Source of the DNA: Oxalobacteraceae bacterium
Lineage (GTDB): Bacteria; Pseudomonadota; Gammaproteobacteria; Burkholderiales; Burkholderiaceae_D
Assembly: GCA_003537575.1 (NCBI GenBank)
Contig: DPRS01000036.1
Coordinates: forward strand, 131,936 to 185,267
Length of the DNA: 53,332 nt
Reading direction: 5' to 3'
Numbering within the stretch: the stretch's first letter is position 1; the number at the start of each line of letters is the position of its first letter. This document shows positions 16,359 through 25,444 of the stretch, piece after piece. Both the position numbers and the translations under genes were made by a program. The notes beneath the pieces were generated by a model that saw only the letters and a program-made list of their open reading frames with translations, was not told the origin of the DNA and did no database searches.

Positions 16359-16382
16359 AATTTGCGCTTCCTTGCGCAAATT
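16359..16382. repeat. Perfect 9-bp inverted repeat between the small RNA and tamA
   Basis: AATTTGCGC (16359-16367) and GCGCAAATT (16374-16382) form a perfect stem with a 6-nt loop. No T-run follows, so it is not a typical terminator. It may be an operator or an RNA hairpin in the tamA leader. The whole 526-bp gap from 16132 to 16657 holds the small-RNA unit, this repeat and a possible small ORF. Confidence 0.45.
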
Positions 16383-16449
16383 CGTTGAGCAAACGCTTTC
16401 TCATACCCGGGCTGGTAAGGAACAATTCCAATCCGGATAAGGAGATTCC

Positions 16450-16527
16450 ATGCTTCGATTGACCGTTTTCAGCCCTTTCACAGCCCCCCTCCATCCAGCT
16501 GCCAGCGGAACATTCCGGCATTCCTGA
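16450..16527 (+). CDS. Possible 25-residue small protein
   Basis: An ATG at 16450 is preceded by AAGGAG (16439-16444), one of the best ribosome-binding sites in this part of the window. The frame encodes 25 residues (begins MLRLTVFSPF) and stops at 16527, 130 bp before the preferred tamA start. It could be a leader peptide or a genuine small protein; without comparative data it may equally be chance. Confidence 0.25.
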   Translation: MLRLTVFSPFTAPLHPAASGTFRHS

Positions 16528-16657
16528 TCCCGCCCTGCAAAATGTAAAAAAATGGAAAGTCCAGATAGAATGTGAATCTCATCATCTCAGCGAGGACTGC
16601 CCGGTGTATTGCCAAATGCGTTGTCAACAGAGGCTGCGCCCGCTGCAGGGCGAAGGC

Positions 16658-18424
16658 ATGAAGACAACGCCTGCCTGGACAGGCGGCCGGCTGGCTCGTC
16701 ACCTGCGCTCTTTCACGCTGGGACTGGCGCTGTTGCTTTGCCTGCTGCAGGCGGCGCACGCCTATACCGTTGAAATCCGCGGCGCCGGATCGTTTTCCGA
16801 ATTGCTCGACGAATACCTGGATATCCGTCGCCACCAGGACGACGCCGATATGAATGACGAGGAATGGCGCCGGCTGGCGGGCATCACGCCGCAGCAGATT
16901 CGTGACTTGCTGGCGACCGAAGGTTATTTTTCGCCGGCCGTCACCACGGAATTGGCCACCGAAGAAGGTCAGCTGCTGGCCCGTTTCAGCATCGACCTCG
17001 GCGCGCCGGCTACCGTCAACGCTGTCGACATCCGCTTCCACGGCCCCATCGTCGAAGCCTATCCCCAGCGCGTCGAACGCCTGCGCCGCCAATGGTCCCT
17101 GAAACCCGGCGAAAGATTCACCCAGGACGACTGGACCGAAGCCAAGAATGCCTTGTTGAGAGGCTTGCTGGTGCGCGACTACCCGGCGGCGGCGATCACC
17201 GCCAGCGAAGCGCGCATCGAACCGGAGCAGCAGCGCGCCACGCTGGCCGTCGACATCGACTCCGGCCCCGCCTTTACCTTCGGCGAATTGCAGATTGAAG
17301 GCTTGCAGCGTTACTCGCGCGCCATGATCGACAGCCTTAACCCGATCCGGCCCGGCGAACGCTATTCGCAGGAAAAGCTCAACGAACTGCAGTCGCGCCT
17401 GACCGATACGGGCTATTTCAGCTCGGTGTTCCCCAGCATCGACATCGATCCGGCCAATGCCGAGCGCGCGCCCATCAAGGTCAACGTGGCGGAAAATCCG
17501 CGCAGGCAACTCGGCCTGGGCCTGGGTTTTTCCACCGATACCGGCGCCGGCGCCAAAGTCAAATGGCTGGACCGCCATTTCCTGGGACGCGACTGGCGCC
17601 TGCAATCGCAACTGGAACTCAACCGCGAGACCCGGCTGCTCGACGCCGCGCTGTATTTGCCGGCCAGAGGCAATGGCTGGGTCCCGAATTTCAATACGCG
17701 CTACGAGCGCACCAACCTCGCCGGCGAAATCAACGACAAGCTGCGCGCCGGCGCCCGCATGAGCACCTTGAGCCGCATCGACGAGCGCAACGCCGGCATC
17801 GCCTTTTTCGTCGACCAGCAGAAACTGCCGGACCGCACCGTCAACCACCGCCGCGCCCTGCTTGCCGAATACAGCTACACGCGCCGGCGCGTCGACAACC
17901 TGCTTGCGCCGCGCCGTGGCTATGTGGCGGGCATCGAATTCGGCGCCGGCCCGAAAGGGCTGATCAATGAAGCCACCATCCTGCGCATGACTGCCCGCGC
18001 CACCTGGCTCAAGCCGATCCAGCGCGACTGGCAAGTCGTGCTGCGCGGCGAAGCCGGGCAAGTCATGATTGCCGACCGCACCAAGGTGCCGGCCGACCTG
18101 CTGTTCCGTACCGGCGGCGCGCAAAGCGTGCGCGGCTACGGCTACGACACCCTGGGGGTGCAGCAGGGCGGAGCCATCGTCGGCGGCCGGGTCAAGGCGG
18201 TGCTGAGTGCGGAAGCGATCTACCGCATTACGCCGCAATGGGGCGCCGCCCTCTTCCATGACGCCGGTAATGCCGCCGACAGCTGGGGCGATTTCAGGCT
18301 CCGCCACGGCACCGGCATCGGTGCGCGCTGGCGCAGCCCGATCGGCCCGGTCAACCTCGATCTCGCCTACGGCCACGCAACCGGCCAGCCACAACTGCAC
18401 TTTTCTGTCGGCTATGTCTTCTGA
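16658..18424 (+). CDS. tamA: Translocation and assembly module protein TamA
   Basis: TamA is a BamA-family outer-membrane beta barrel that works with TamB in moving proteins or lipids to the outer membrane. The ATG at 16658 is preferred over 16604 because it gives a normal signal peptide (hydrophobic core LGLALLLCLLQAAHA, cleavage before YTVEI). The 588-residue product has periplasmic POTRA domains in its first half. The barrel half contains the family motif GGAQSVRGYGYDTLG and ends in a C-terminal aromatic strand, LHFSVGYVF, ending with Phe. tamB overlaps its last 11 nt, so the two are translationally coupled. Confidence 0.92.
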   Translation: MKTTPAWTGGRLARHLRSFTLGLALLLCLLQAAHAYTVEIRGAGSFSELLDEYLDIRRHQDDADMNDEEWRRLAGITPQQIRDLLATEGYFSPAVTTELATEEGQLLARFSIDLGAPATVNAVDIRFHGPIVEAYPQRVERLRRQWSLKPGERFTQDDWTEAKNALLRGLLVRDYPAAAITASEARIEPEQQRATLAVDIDSGPAFTFGELQIEGLQRYSRAMIDSLNPIRPGERYSQEKLNELQSRLTDTGYFSSVFPSIDIDPANAERAPIKVNVAENPRRQLGLGLGFSTDTGAGAKVKWLDRHFLGRDWRLQSQLELNRETRLLDAALYLPARGNGWVPNFNTRYERTNLAGEINDKLRAGARMSTLSRIDERNAGIAFFVDQQKLPDRTVNHRRALLAEYSYTRRRVDNLLAPRRGYVAGIEFGAGPKGLINEATILRMTARATWLKPIQRDWQVVLRGEAGQVMIADRTKVPADLLFRTGGAQSVRGYGYDTLGVQQGGAIVGGRVKAVLSAEAIYRITPQWGAALFHDAGNAADSWGDFRLRHGTGIGARWRSPIGPVNLDLAYGHATGQPQLHFSVGYVF

Positions 18425-21400
18425 AGCATCTCCTCCGCCACGGCGCCGCCGGCGCCTCGTCCCGGGCGCCCTGGCGCTGGCCACGCTGGCCTTGCTGACC
18501 TTGCTCGTTCTACTGCTCTGGCTGGTCGGCACCGCCGGCGGCGCGCGCACGGCGCTTGCGGCGCTGGCCTCGGCCAGCGGCGGCAGCGTGCGGATCGGCG
18601 CGGTTTCCGGCCGGCTGGCAGGCCCCCTGCAATTGCAGCAGCTGACCCTGAAAAGCGCCGGCATGGAAGCCGAGCTTCAGAATCTCCGTCTCGACTGGCG
18701 GCCACAGGCGCTGCTGCAAGGGCGCCTGCATGTCACTGCGCTGCGCATCGGCACGATCCGGCTGCGCCAGCGCATCGGCCAGCCATCCACGCCAGCGACG
18801 CTGCCGGAAAATCTGGGTCTGCCGCTGCAAGTGACGGTGGATCGCCTGCAGATCGGCCGCGGTACGCTCGACTGGGGTGCGCTGAAGGTAATCGAGCTGG
18901 GCGCTTTTGCCCTGCAGCTGGATTACGACGGCGCGCGCTACCGACTGGCGCTCGACCGGCTGACGGCCTCATCGGGGCTGGCAACTTCCGGTGCCGGCGC
19001 CGCCGCTGGCGGCAAGGCGCAGCCGGGCAATTTCCGCGGCAGCCTGCGCGGCCAGGCCACACTCGCCGATACAAAACCGTATGCGCTCAGCGGCGCCTTC
19101 AGCGCCCAGGCGGAAACGCTGATCGACCAGCAGCGAATTGCCGGCGCCGGCCAGCTGCAACTCGGCGGCAGCCTGGCGCAGCTGCAAACCGCCATCGACC
19201 TGGCCATCGGACCGGCCAGCCTGAAGGGGCATGCGAGCTTGCAGCCGTTTTCCGATACGCCGCTGGGCAACGCCGAAATCGACGCGCGCGAACTGGACCT
19301 TTCGGTATTCGGCGCCACACTGCCGCGCACCCGCATCGACGGCAAGCTCGCCGCAAGCGCCACAAGCGGAACGCTGACGCTCGCCAACGCCGAAGCGGGC
19401 ACTTACGACGCCGCCCGCCTGCCGTTGCGCACGCTGACGACACGCTTTCGCCAGGATGCCGAGGGCTTGCATCTCGACGCCATCGCCGCCGCGCTCGGAT
19501 CCGCCGCAGAACCAGCCGGCGAGCTGCGTGGCAGCGGCAGGTTTTTCCGCGGCGCGCTCAACCTGGCGCTGACCACCCCGGCGCTCGACCTGCGCCGGCT
19601 CGACCGGCGCCTGCTCGCCACCCGCCTGGCCGGCAGCGCCGGCATACGTCACGAGTCCGGCCGCCAGGAATTCAACCTGGAACTGGCGGAGCCGCTGCAA
19701 GGCCGGCGCCTGGCATTGTCGGCGCAAGCCACGCTGGCCAATGAGATGCTGGCGCTGGAACGCGCCGAACTCAGGCTGGGCAATGGCGAGCTGCGCGCCA
19801 GCGGTCGCCAGCAACTGGCCGGCAAGCGGGAATTCGCCGCCAGCGGTGCCGTCAAACGGTTCCGCCTGCAAGACCTTGGGCAATTCGCCCGCCTGCCCGA
19901 GCTTTACCTGAACGGCGAATTTTCCCTGCGCGGCGCGCTGGCGCCGCAACTGACCGCCGACCTGGATTTCCGCATCGCCGACAGCCAGCTGGCCGGCCAC
20001 CCCCTGCAAGGGGAAGGAAGCGCCCGCCTGCGCGCCGACAGCCTGGATATCCCGAAACTGCTGCTGGCAGCCGGCGCCAATCGGCTCGACATTGCCGGAC
20101 AACTGCAGCCGGACAGCGGAGAACTGACTTTCACCCTGGCCGCACCCAGGCTGGAACAGCTCGGCCCGGGCTTTGCCGGCGCGTTGCAGGCCAAAGGCAC
20201 GGCGCGCGGCAGCTTCGCGCGCCCGCACATCGACGCCGAATGGCAAGTCAGCCGCTTGCGCCTGCCGAACCTGCTGCAGGTGGACAGCGCACACGGCAGC
20301 GGCGCATTGCAGCTGGACCGCAAGGCGCCCTGGATGCTCGGCAACGCCAGCCTCGAGGCCAGCGCGCAGGGCGTGAAGAGCGGCGCCTTGCAGGTCGAAA
20401 GCGTGAGCGCCTCGCTGCGCTTCGCTCCGCCCGCCGATGCGCCACTGGCCCTGCAGCTGCGCGCGCAAAAAATCGCCCTGCCGGATTACCGCGCCGACAG
20501 CTTCAGCGTCGACGCCGATGGCAGCACCGGCCGCCATACCCTGACGGCCGCGCTAGTGCAGGCAGAACAGCAATGGCGCCTGCAAGCCGCCGGCGCGCTG
20601 CAGGCGCAAGCGTCGCGCTGGCAAGGCAGCATCGAACAGCTGAACGGCAGCGGCCGCCTGCAGGCAAGCCTGGCCGCGCCCGCGCCGCTGGAAATCTCGC
20701 CGCAACAGATCGAGCTGCGGCAATTCCGGCTGACCTCGGAGGGCGCCCTGTTGGCCATCGAGCAGTTCAGGCGCGACGCCGCCGGCATGCAGACGCGCGG
20801 GCGCTTTGAACACCTGCCGCTGGCGACGCTGCTGCCCTACCTGCATCCGCAGCCGGACATCAGCACCGACCTGCAGCTCGGCGGGGAATGGGACCTGACG
20901 CTGGCCGGCCGGCCGCGCGGCACGTTCTCGCTGCAGCGCGAGCGCGGCGACCTGGCTACGGGAGGCGCCACGCCGGTGAAGCTCGGCTTGCAGCGCCTGG
21001 AAGCGCGCGCCAATGCCGGCAACGGCAAGCTGCAGCTGGAACTGCATGCCGATGGCTCCAACCTGGGCACCATCGACGTCGATGCCGGCCTGGCCATGAA
21101 TGGCGCCGGCAGCCTGGGTATCTCGCCGCAGTCGGCCCTGTCGGGCGGCGCCAGCCTTTCAGTGCCTTCGCTGCGCTGGCTAGCGCCGATGATTGGCCCC
21201 ACCGCCAGCACCGAAGGCAGCATCGAAGGGGAGCTGAAGCTGGCCGGTACGCTGGGCGCACCGCGTCTGGCAGGCCAGCTCGATGGCCGGCATTTGCGCC
21301 TGGTCCTGCCTGACCTCGGCATCGATTTGCGCGGCGGCAGCCTTGATGCCAGCTTCCAGGATACCCGGCTGCTGGTGAAGAACCTGAACTTTGCGGCGAA

Positions 21401-22391
21401 CGGCGGCCAGCTGACGGTCAGCGGCCCGATCGATCTGGCCGGCGCCCAGCCCGCCATGCAACTGGAGCTCAAGGCCGAGCGCTATCCCCTGCTGACGCGC
21501 AGCGACCGCAAGCTGGTGGTCAGCGGCAACGGCGCCGTCAACCTGCGCGAAGGGCGCCTGCAAGTTACCGGCGGCTTCAGCGCCGATTCCGGCTTGATCG
21601 ACCTTGGCCACACCGACAAGCCCAAGCTGTCCGACGATGTCGTCATTGCCGGACAAACCTCGAAAAAAACCGTCACGCCGCTGGCGCTGGATGTGGTGAT
21701 CGGCCTGGGCGAGGGAATCACCGTGCGCGGCCACGGCCTCGACGCCGTGCTGGTCGGGCAAGTCCAGTTCAGAAACGATGCCGGCGAACCCCTGAAGGCG
21801 GAGGGCGCCATGCGCGTCGTGAGCGGCACTTTTGCCGCCTACGGCCGCGAGCTGGAGATCGAAAAAGGCTTGCTGTACTTTAACGGCGCGCCGGGCAATC
21901 CGGGGCTCGACCTCCTGGCGATGCGGCGCGGACAGCAGGTCGAAGCCGGCGTCGCCGTGCTCGGCACTGCGCTGGCGCCGCGCATCGTACTAGTGTCGGA
22001 ACCACCGGTGGCGGATGCGGAAAAACTGTCCTGGCTGGTGCTGGGGCGCGGGCTCGATGCGACTACCGGCGGCAGCGACCTCGCCGCCCTGCAAGGCGCG
22101 GCCGCTTCGCTGCTGGGCCAGGGCGCCACTGCCGGCGTGCAAGCCGGCCTGGCCAGCGCCTTCGGCCTGGATCAGCTCAGCCTGGGCACCAGCAGCGACA
22201 CTCTGCAGCAGCGCATCATCACGATCGGCAAGCAAGTCTCCTCGCGTTTGCACATCGGCATCGAACAAGGGCTGGAAAGCGCCAGCAGCGTGCTGTTGCT
22301 ACGTTATACGATTTCACGCAAGCTCAGCCTGGAAATCGATACGGGCACGCGCACCGCGTTTTCCGTGTTCTATAACTTTGCGTTCGACTAA
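18414..22391 (+). CDS. tamB: Translocation and assembly module protein TamB
   Basis: TamB is a very long inner-membrane-anchored protein that spans the periplasm as a beta-helical, AsmA-like groove and meets TamA. The start at 18414 (ATG overlapping the tamA end) gives 1325 residues and an immediate Arg-rich stretch followed by one membrane helix (ALALATLALLTLLVLLLWLVG). A frame from 18207 would run back through tamA. Most of the protein is repetitive beta-strand sequence rich in Leu, Ala and Gly. The conserved TamB (DUF490) C terminus is visible (GELEIEKGLLYFNGAPGNPGL-type segment; SVFYNFAFD at the end). Its stop overlaps the stop of the convergent response regulator by 2 bp. Confidence 0.93.
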   Translation: MSSEASPPPRRRRRLVPGALALATLALLTLLVLLLWLVGTAGGARTALAALASASGGSVRIGAVSGRLAGPLQLQQLTLKSAGMEAELQNLRLDWRPQALLQGRLHVTALRIGTIRLRQRIGQPSTPATLPENLGLPLQVTVDRLQIGRGTLDWGALKVIELGAFALQLDYDGARYRLALDRLTASSGLATSGAGAAAGGKAQPGNFRGSLRGQATLADTKPYALSGAFSAQAETLIDQQRIAGAGQLQLGGSLAQLQTAIDLAIGPASLKGHASLQPFSDTPLGNAEIDARELDLSVFGATLPRTRIDGKLAASATSGTLTLANAEAGTYDAARLPLRTLTTRFRQDAEGLHLDAIAAALGSAAEPAGELRGSGRFFRGALNLALTTPALDLRRLDRRLLATRLAGSAGIRHESGRQEFNLELAEPLQGRRLALSAQATLANEMLALERAELRLGNGELRASGRQQLAGKREFAASGAVKRFRLQDLGQFARLPELYLNGEFSLRGALAPQLTADLDFRIADSQLAGHPLQGEGSARLRADSLDIPKLLLAAGANRLDIAGQLQPDSGELTFTLAAPRLEQLGPGFAGALQAKGTARGSFARPHIDAEWQVSRLRLPNLLQVDSAHGSGALQLDRKAPWMLGNASLEASAQGVKSGALQVESVSASLRFAPPADAPLALQLRAQKIALPDYRADSFSVDADGSTGRHTLTAALVQAEQQWRLQAAGALQAQASRWQGSIEQLNGSGRLQASLAAPAPLEISPQQIELRQFRLTSEGALLAIEQFRRDAAGMQTRGRFEHLPLATLLPYLHPQPDISTDLQLGGEWDLTLAGRPRGTFSLQRERGDLATGGATPVKLGLQRLEARANAGNGKLQLELHADGSNLGTIDVDAGLAMNGAGSLGISPQSALSGGASLSVPSLRWLAPMIGPTASTEGSIEGELKLAGTLGAPRLAGQLDGRHLRLVLPDLGIDLRGGSLDASFQDTRLLVKNLNFAANGGQLTVSGPIDLAGAQPAMQLELKAERYPLLTRSDRKLVVSGNGAVNLREGRLQVTGGFSADSGLIDLGHTDKPKLSDDVVIAGQTSKKTVTPLALDVVIGLGEGITVRGHGLDAVLVGQVQFRNDAGEPLKAEGAMRVVSGTFAAYGRELEIEKGLLYFNGAPGNPGLDLLAMRRGQQVEAGVAVLGTALAPRIVLVSEPPVADAEKLSWLVLGRGLDATTGGSDLAALQGAAASLLGQGATAGVQAGLASAFGLDQLSLGTSSDTLQQRIITIGKQVSSRLHIGIEQGLESASSVLLLRYTISRKLSLEIDTGTRTAFSVFYNFAFD

Positions 22392-22939
22392 AGCGGATCA
22401 AGCAGTACTGAACCATCGGGACCCCAATTAACTTTGGTGATGCCTGGATGCTTTTCCTCAAGCCGTCGCAATTCCATTTCCTGTCTGGTCAGTTTGCCTT
22501 GCTGAACCCTGGCCAAATCAGCAAGCCGCAGGTTTTCCATCAAGAGATGGCGGTACGACAGCGCCTGCGCCACGGCAGCGCGCAATTCGTAGTCATGCCA
22601 TGGCTTGGCGAGGAAACGAAAGATCTGCGCATCATTGATGGCGCCGATCAGGCCTTCCATATCTGCATAACCGCTCAGAATAAGCCGCATGGCGGTGGGC
22701 TGGACCTGCTTTAGCCTGACCAGGAATTCGACGCCGTTCATCTCCGGCATCCGATAATCGGTCATGACCAGGTCATAGGGTGTGTAATCCGCCCGCTGCA
22801 GCGCCTCCGCAGGAGAAGTAAACAGCTGGATATCCAGCGAATGGCCTTCCAGCTCGCTTTCAGGCATGCCGTTCAGCGCGCGGCGAAGCGCATGGAGGAT
22901 ATTGACTTCGTCATCGACTAGCATGATGCGGTATTGCAT
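22388..22939 (-). CDS. Single-domain response regulator (RpfG-type receiver plus coiled tail)
   Basis: The 183-residue protein starts at ATG 22939, just after a G-rich ribosome-binding stretch; a longer frame from 23041 lies inside the upstream gene. Residues 1-130 or so form a receiver: LVDDEVNILHALRRAL, phosphoacceptor Asp in VMTDYRMPEMNG, Ser in LILSGYAD and Lys in FLAKPW. The KPW variant is characteristic of receivers linked to HD-GYP proteins. A charged coiled segment with no output domain follows. It overlaps the end of the HD-GYP gene by 29 nt, suggesting coupled expression, and could be a phosphate sink or a partner of the histidine kinase encoded upstream. Confidence 0.85.
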   Translation of the reverse strand: MQYRIMLVDDEVNILHALRRALNGMPESELEGHSLDIQLFTSPAEALQRADYTPYDLVMTDYRMPEMNGVEFLVRLKQVQPTAMRLILSGYADMEGLIGAINDAQIFRFLAKPWHDYELRAAVAQALSYRHLLMENLRLADLARVQQGKLTRQEMELRRLEEKHPGITKVNWGPDGSVLLDPL

Positions 22940-24305
22940 TTCTTGTCGCCCCCCTTTTTGCATAGATGTAAATGCCGAGCGGCTGCCCGTCAGCGTGTTC
23001 GAAGGATTGGATTTTCTCGATGAAGCGCTGGTCCAGAACATAATCCTTCGACAGAAGAAGAATGCCTTCCCGTGTAAACAAGTCGCGCGACAGCACCATC
23101 CCTTCCATCAGCTGGCTTGCCCTCACCTGGATTTCGGCTTTTACCGCCGGCCTGGGTGGCGCACCCGCAATCTGGATCAACAGGTCGACCACGGCATGGT
23201 CATAGCGCTTCCCCTTGCCTTCCACGATCATTTCCAGCGCCTCATTGGGGCTCAGCTGCTTGTCGGCGAGCGTGCCGATCTGCGCCGCATCGAAGTCATT
23301 GGCAACCGCCAGGATGCGCGCGCCGACAGGAATCTGCTCGCCGGCCAAGCCATCGGGATAACCCAATCCATCGAAACGTTCATGGTGGCTCCTGATCAGC
23401 TTTGCCGCATCATGCAACTGCTCCAGCGCCATCAGGCTCGCCTCGCCCTTGACGGCATGCTTGCCATGCTCGACCCGCTCGTCGGCTGACAGCTTCGACC
23501 AGGGGCGCGCCAGCAGCTTGTCGCTGAGGCCGATCTTTCCAATATCGTGCAGCAGCCCGGCCAGGAAGATATCCTGCACTTCCGCATCGCTCAGGCTCAT
23601 TTTTTGCGCAATCGAGCGGGCCAGATCGGCCACCCGTTTGGAATGCCCTGCTAGGCTGGGTTCGCGCATTTCAATCAGGTTCGAAAATACCCGGATCGAC
23701 GTCAGGAAATTCTTCTTCAGCTTGCCAAGCGCACTTTCCAGGGAAGCCACCACTTGTCGCAGCTGTTCGGTCCGGACACGGACTTTTTCTTCCAGGCTGG
23801 CGTTAAGCTCCCGCAGTCTGTCATTTTGCCGCCGCGTCAGGGCTTGCAGGCGCCGGGTTTCGCGTTCAAGCTTCTGCCGCTCCAGCGCATGGCGGACGCA
23901 AAGCTGGATATCGTTTTCTTCCCACGGCTTGGCAACGTAACGGTAAATTCTGCCCTTGTTGATCGCCTCGACCACCGCGCCCAGATCGGCATGTCCAGTC
24001 AAAAGAATCCGTATCGTCTCCGGTGAGGTTTCAACTACCCTTTCCAGAAACTGGGCGCCGTTCATGTTCGGCATGCGCATGTCGGAAATGACTAGGTCAA
24101 CCTGCTCCCTTGCCAGGATGGCCAATCCTTCCTCGCCGCTTTCCGCAGTCCATATCCGGTACCCGGACGTACGAAACAGCCGGCGCAAGGAAGAAAGGAT
24201 ATTCGGCTCATCGTCGACGAACAGCAGCGTACCGGAAAGCCCCTCATCCTGTGAGGCCTCCTGCGAAAAATCGTCATCATCCAATGTATCAGCTTCGTTT
24301 GTCAT
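22911..24305 (-). CDS. Response regulator with HD-GYP c-di-GMP phosphodiesterase domain
   Basis: The 464-residue protein has an N-terminal receiver (FVDDEPNILSSLRRLF; phosphoacceptor Asp at about 75 in VISDMRMPNMNG; KPW), a coiled coil of about 50 residues, then an HD-GYP domain. The catalytic motifs are intact: HSKRVADLAR, LLHDIGKIGLSDKLL, SHHERFDGLGYPDGL. HD-GYP enzymes degrade c-di-GMP to pGpG or GMP. The last 60 residues (ASQLMEGMVLSRDLFTREGIL onward) form a small extra module that is similar to the separate 105-residue protein encoded in the same gene cluster. It lies downstream of the histidine kinase gene and upstream of the lone receiver, forming a likely phosphorelay group. Confidence 0.92.
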   Translation of the reverse strand: MTNEADTLDDDDFSQEASQDEGLSGTLLFVDDEPNILSSLRRLFRTSGYRIWTAESGEEGLAILAREQVDLVISDMRMPNMNGAQFLERVVETSPETIRILLTGHADLGAVVEAINKGRIYRYVAKPWEENDIQLCVRHALERQKLERETRRLQALTRRQNDRLRELNASLEEKVRVRTEQLRQVVASLESALGKLKKNFLTSIRVFSNLIEMREPSLAGHSKRVADLARSIAQKMSLSDAEVQDIFLAGLLHDIGKIGLSDKLLARPWSKLSADERVEHGKHAVKGEASLMALEQLHDAAKLIRSHHERFDGLGYPDGLAGEQIPVGARILAVANDFDAAQIGTLADKQLSPNEALEMIVEGKGKRYDHAVVDLLIQIAGAPPRPAVKAEIQVRASQLMEGMVLSRDLFTREGILLLSKDYVLDQRFIEKIQSFEHADGQPLGIYIYAKRGATRNAIPHHASR

Positions 24306-24367
24306 TTCAGATTAGCTGTGCAAGCTTTTGATAAGTTTCCCCCGATCCCGCCTGGCATGAAGCATCA

Positions 24368-25405
24368 TCATGCCTTCGCATCCTGTTCCGGGCTGCCGGC
24401 ATGCCGGATCGGCAAGATGATGCGAAAAATGCTGCCAACCCCAGGCTCGCTGTCAATCTCGATATTCCCGTGATGCTTCTGCACGATGCCATAGGAAAGC
24501 GACAATCCCAGCCCAGTGCCGGCACCGATCGGCTTGGTTGTGAAAAACGGATCAAAGATGCGCGACTGGATATCTTTCGGGATTCCGGCGCCATTGTCTT
24601 TTATTTCAATCCATACATGCTGGCCGCTGCTGCCGGTGCTGATGGCGATGGTTCCCCGTTCGGGGCCGATCGCATGCGCGGCATTAACCACGATATTCAT
24701 GATGACCTGGTTGATTTGCGACGGCAGGCATTCGATTTCCGGGAGGTCGCCATAATTTTTAACGACATCGGCCTTGTATTTCACTTCGTTATTCACGATG
24801 TTCAAAGTCGAGTCGATGCCCCGATGCAGGTCCGCCCACTGCCATTCCTGATTCGCATCCACACGGGAAAAATCCTTCAGGTCCTGGACGATCTTGCGCA
24901 CGCGCACAATGCCTTCTTTGGACTCTTTCATCAAGACGGGGATGTCTTCCTTTAAAAAGTCGAGCTCTATGCGCTCACGCATGGCCCTTACTTTTTTCAG
25001 CAGATCAGGTGAGCCGATGCTGGTTTCGGCATCCTCATATGCCTTGAGCATGTCAAGGATATTGGCGATATAGCCTTCCAGGGTGCCGAAGTTGGAGAAA
25101 ATATAGCCGATCGGATTGTTGATTTCATGCGCCACCCCTGCCGCCAACTGCCCGATCGATGCCAGCTTTTCCGATTGGAGCAGTTGTTCCTTTGCGAGAG
25201 ACAGCTTGGCATTGAGCTCGGTGAGTTCGGCATTACGCCGCATAAGCTCGGCCTCCGTGGATTCACGTTTGCGAATGTCTTCTTCGAGCCGGCCATTTGC
25301 CTGCGCCAACTGGGAAGTGCGTTTCGCGACCAATTCTTCCAGCCGGTCGAGGCGGTTTTCGTCATGCACGTCATGCTGTGCCGGGGCGGGTGGATGTGTA
25401 TTCAT
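24368..25405 (-). CDS. Cytoplasmic sensor histidine kinase
   Basis: The 345-residue kinase has no membrane segment or recognised sensor domain; the first 80 residues are a long coiled coil. The H box is GVAHEINNPIGYIFSNFG with the phosphorylated His at about 93. The ATPase part has the N box (INQVIMNIVVNAAHAIG), G1 (IKDNGAGIP), F box (IFDPFFTTKPIGAG) and G2 (GTGLGLSLSYGIVQKHHG). It belongs to the HisKA group that often pairs with RpfG-type receivers, and it sits directly upstream of two such receivers. An input partner is unknown. Confidence 0.88.
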   Translation of the reverse strand: MNTHPPAPAQHDVHDENRLDRLEELVAKRTSQLAQANGRLEEDIRKRESTEAELMRRNAELTELNAKLSLAKEQLLQSEKLASIGQLAAGVAHEINNPIGYIFSNFGTLEGYIANILDMLKAYEDAETSIGSPDLLKKVRAMRERIELDFLKEDIPVLMKESKEGIVRVRKIVQDLKDFSRVDANQEWQWADLHRGIDSTLNIVNNEVKYKADVVKNYGDLPEIECLPSQINQVIMNIVVNAAHAIGPERGTIAISTGSSGQHVWIEIKDNGAGIPKDIQSRIFDPFFTTKPIGAGTGLGLSLSYGIVQKHHGNIEIDSEPGVGSIFRIILPIRHAGSPEQDAKA

Positions 25406-25444
25406 TTATTTTCGCATTAATCGAATGGGCAAGCTTCGGCCGTA

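Noticed and set aside
16160..16462. 100-codon plus-strand frame across the putative small RNA
   Set aside because: It starts inside the PhoB box, reads through the terminator, and has no ribosome-binding site or domain.
16478..18664. 728-codon open frame on the minus strand
   Set aside because: It lies antisense to tamA, has low-complexity Arg/Ala/Gly composition, no ribosome-binding site and no domain; it is a GC-codon shadow.
18969..20537. 522-codon minus-strand frame opposite tamB
   Set aside because: Shadow frame of the GC-rich tamB gene without recognisable domains.
23894..23904. GGACGCAAAGC on the plus strand, resembling the GEMM core
   Set aside because: It lies inside the HD-GYP coding sequence on the other strand and lacks the flanking GGCAAACC, GAAA loop and GGGUUGCC elements.
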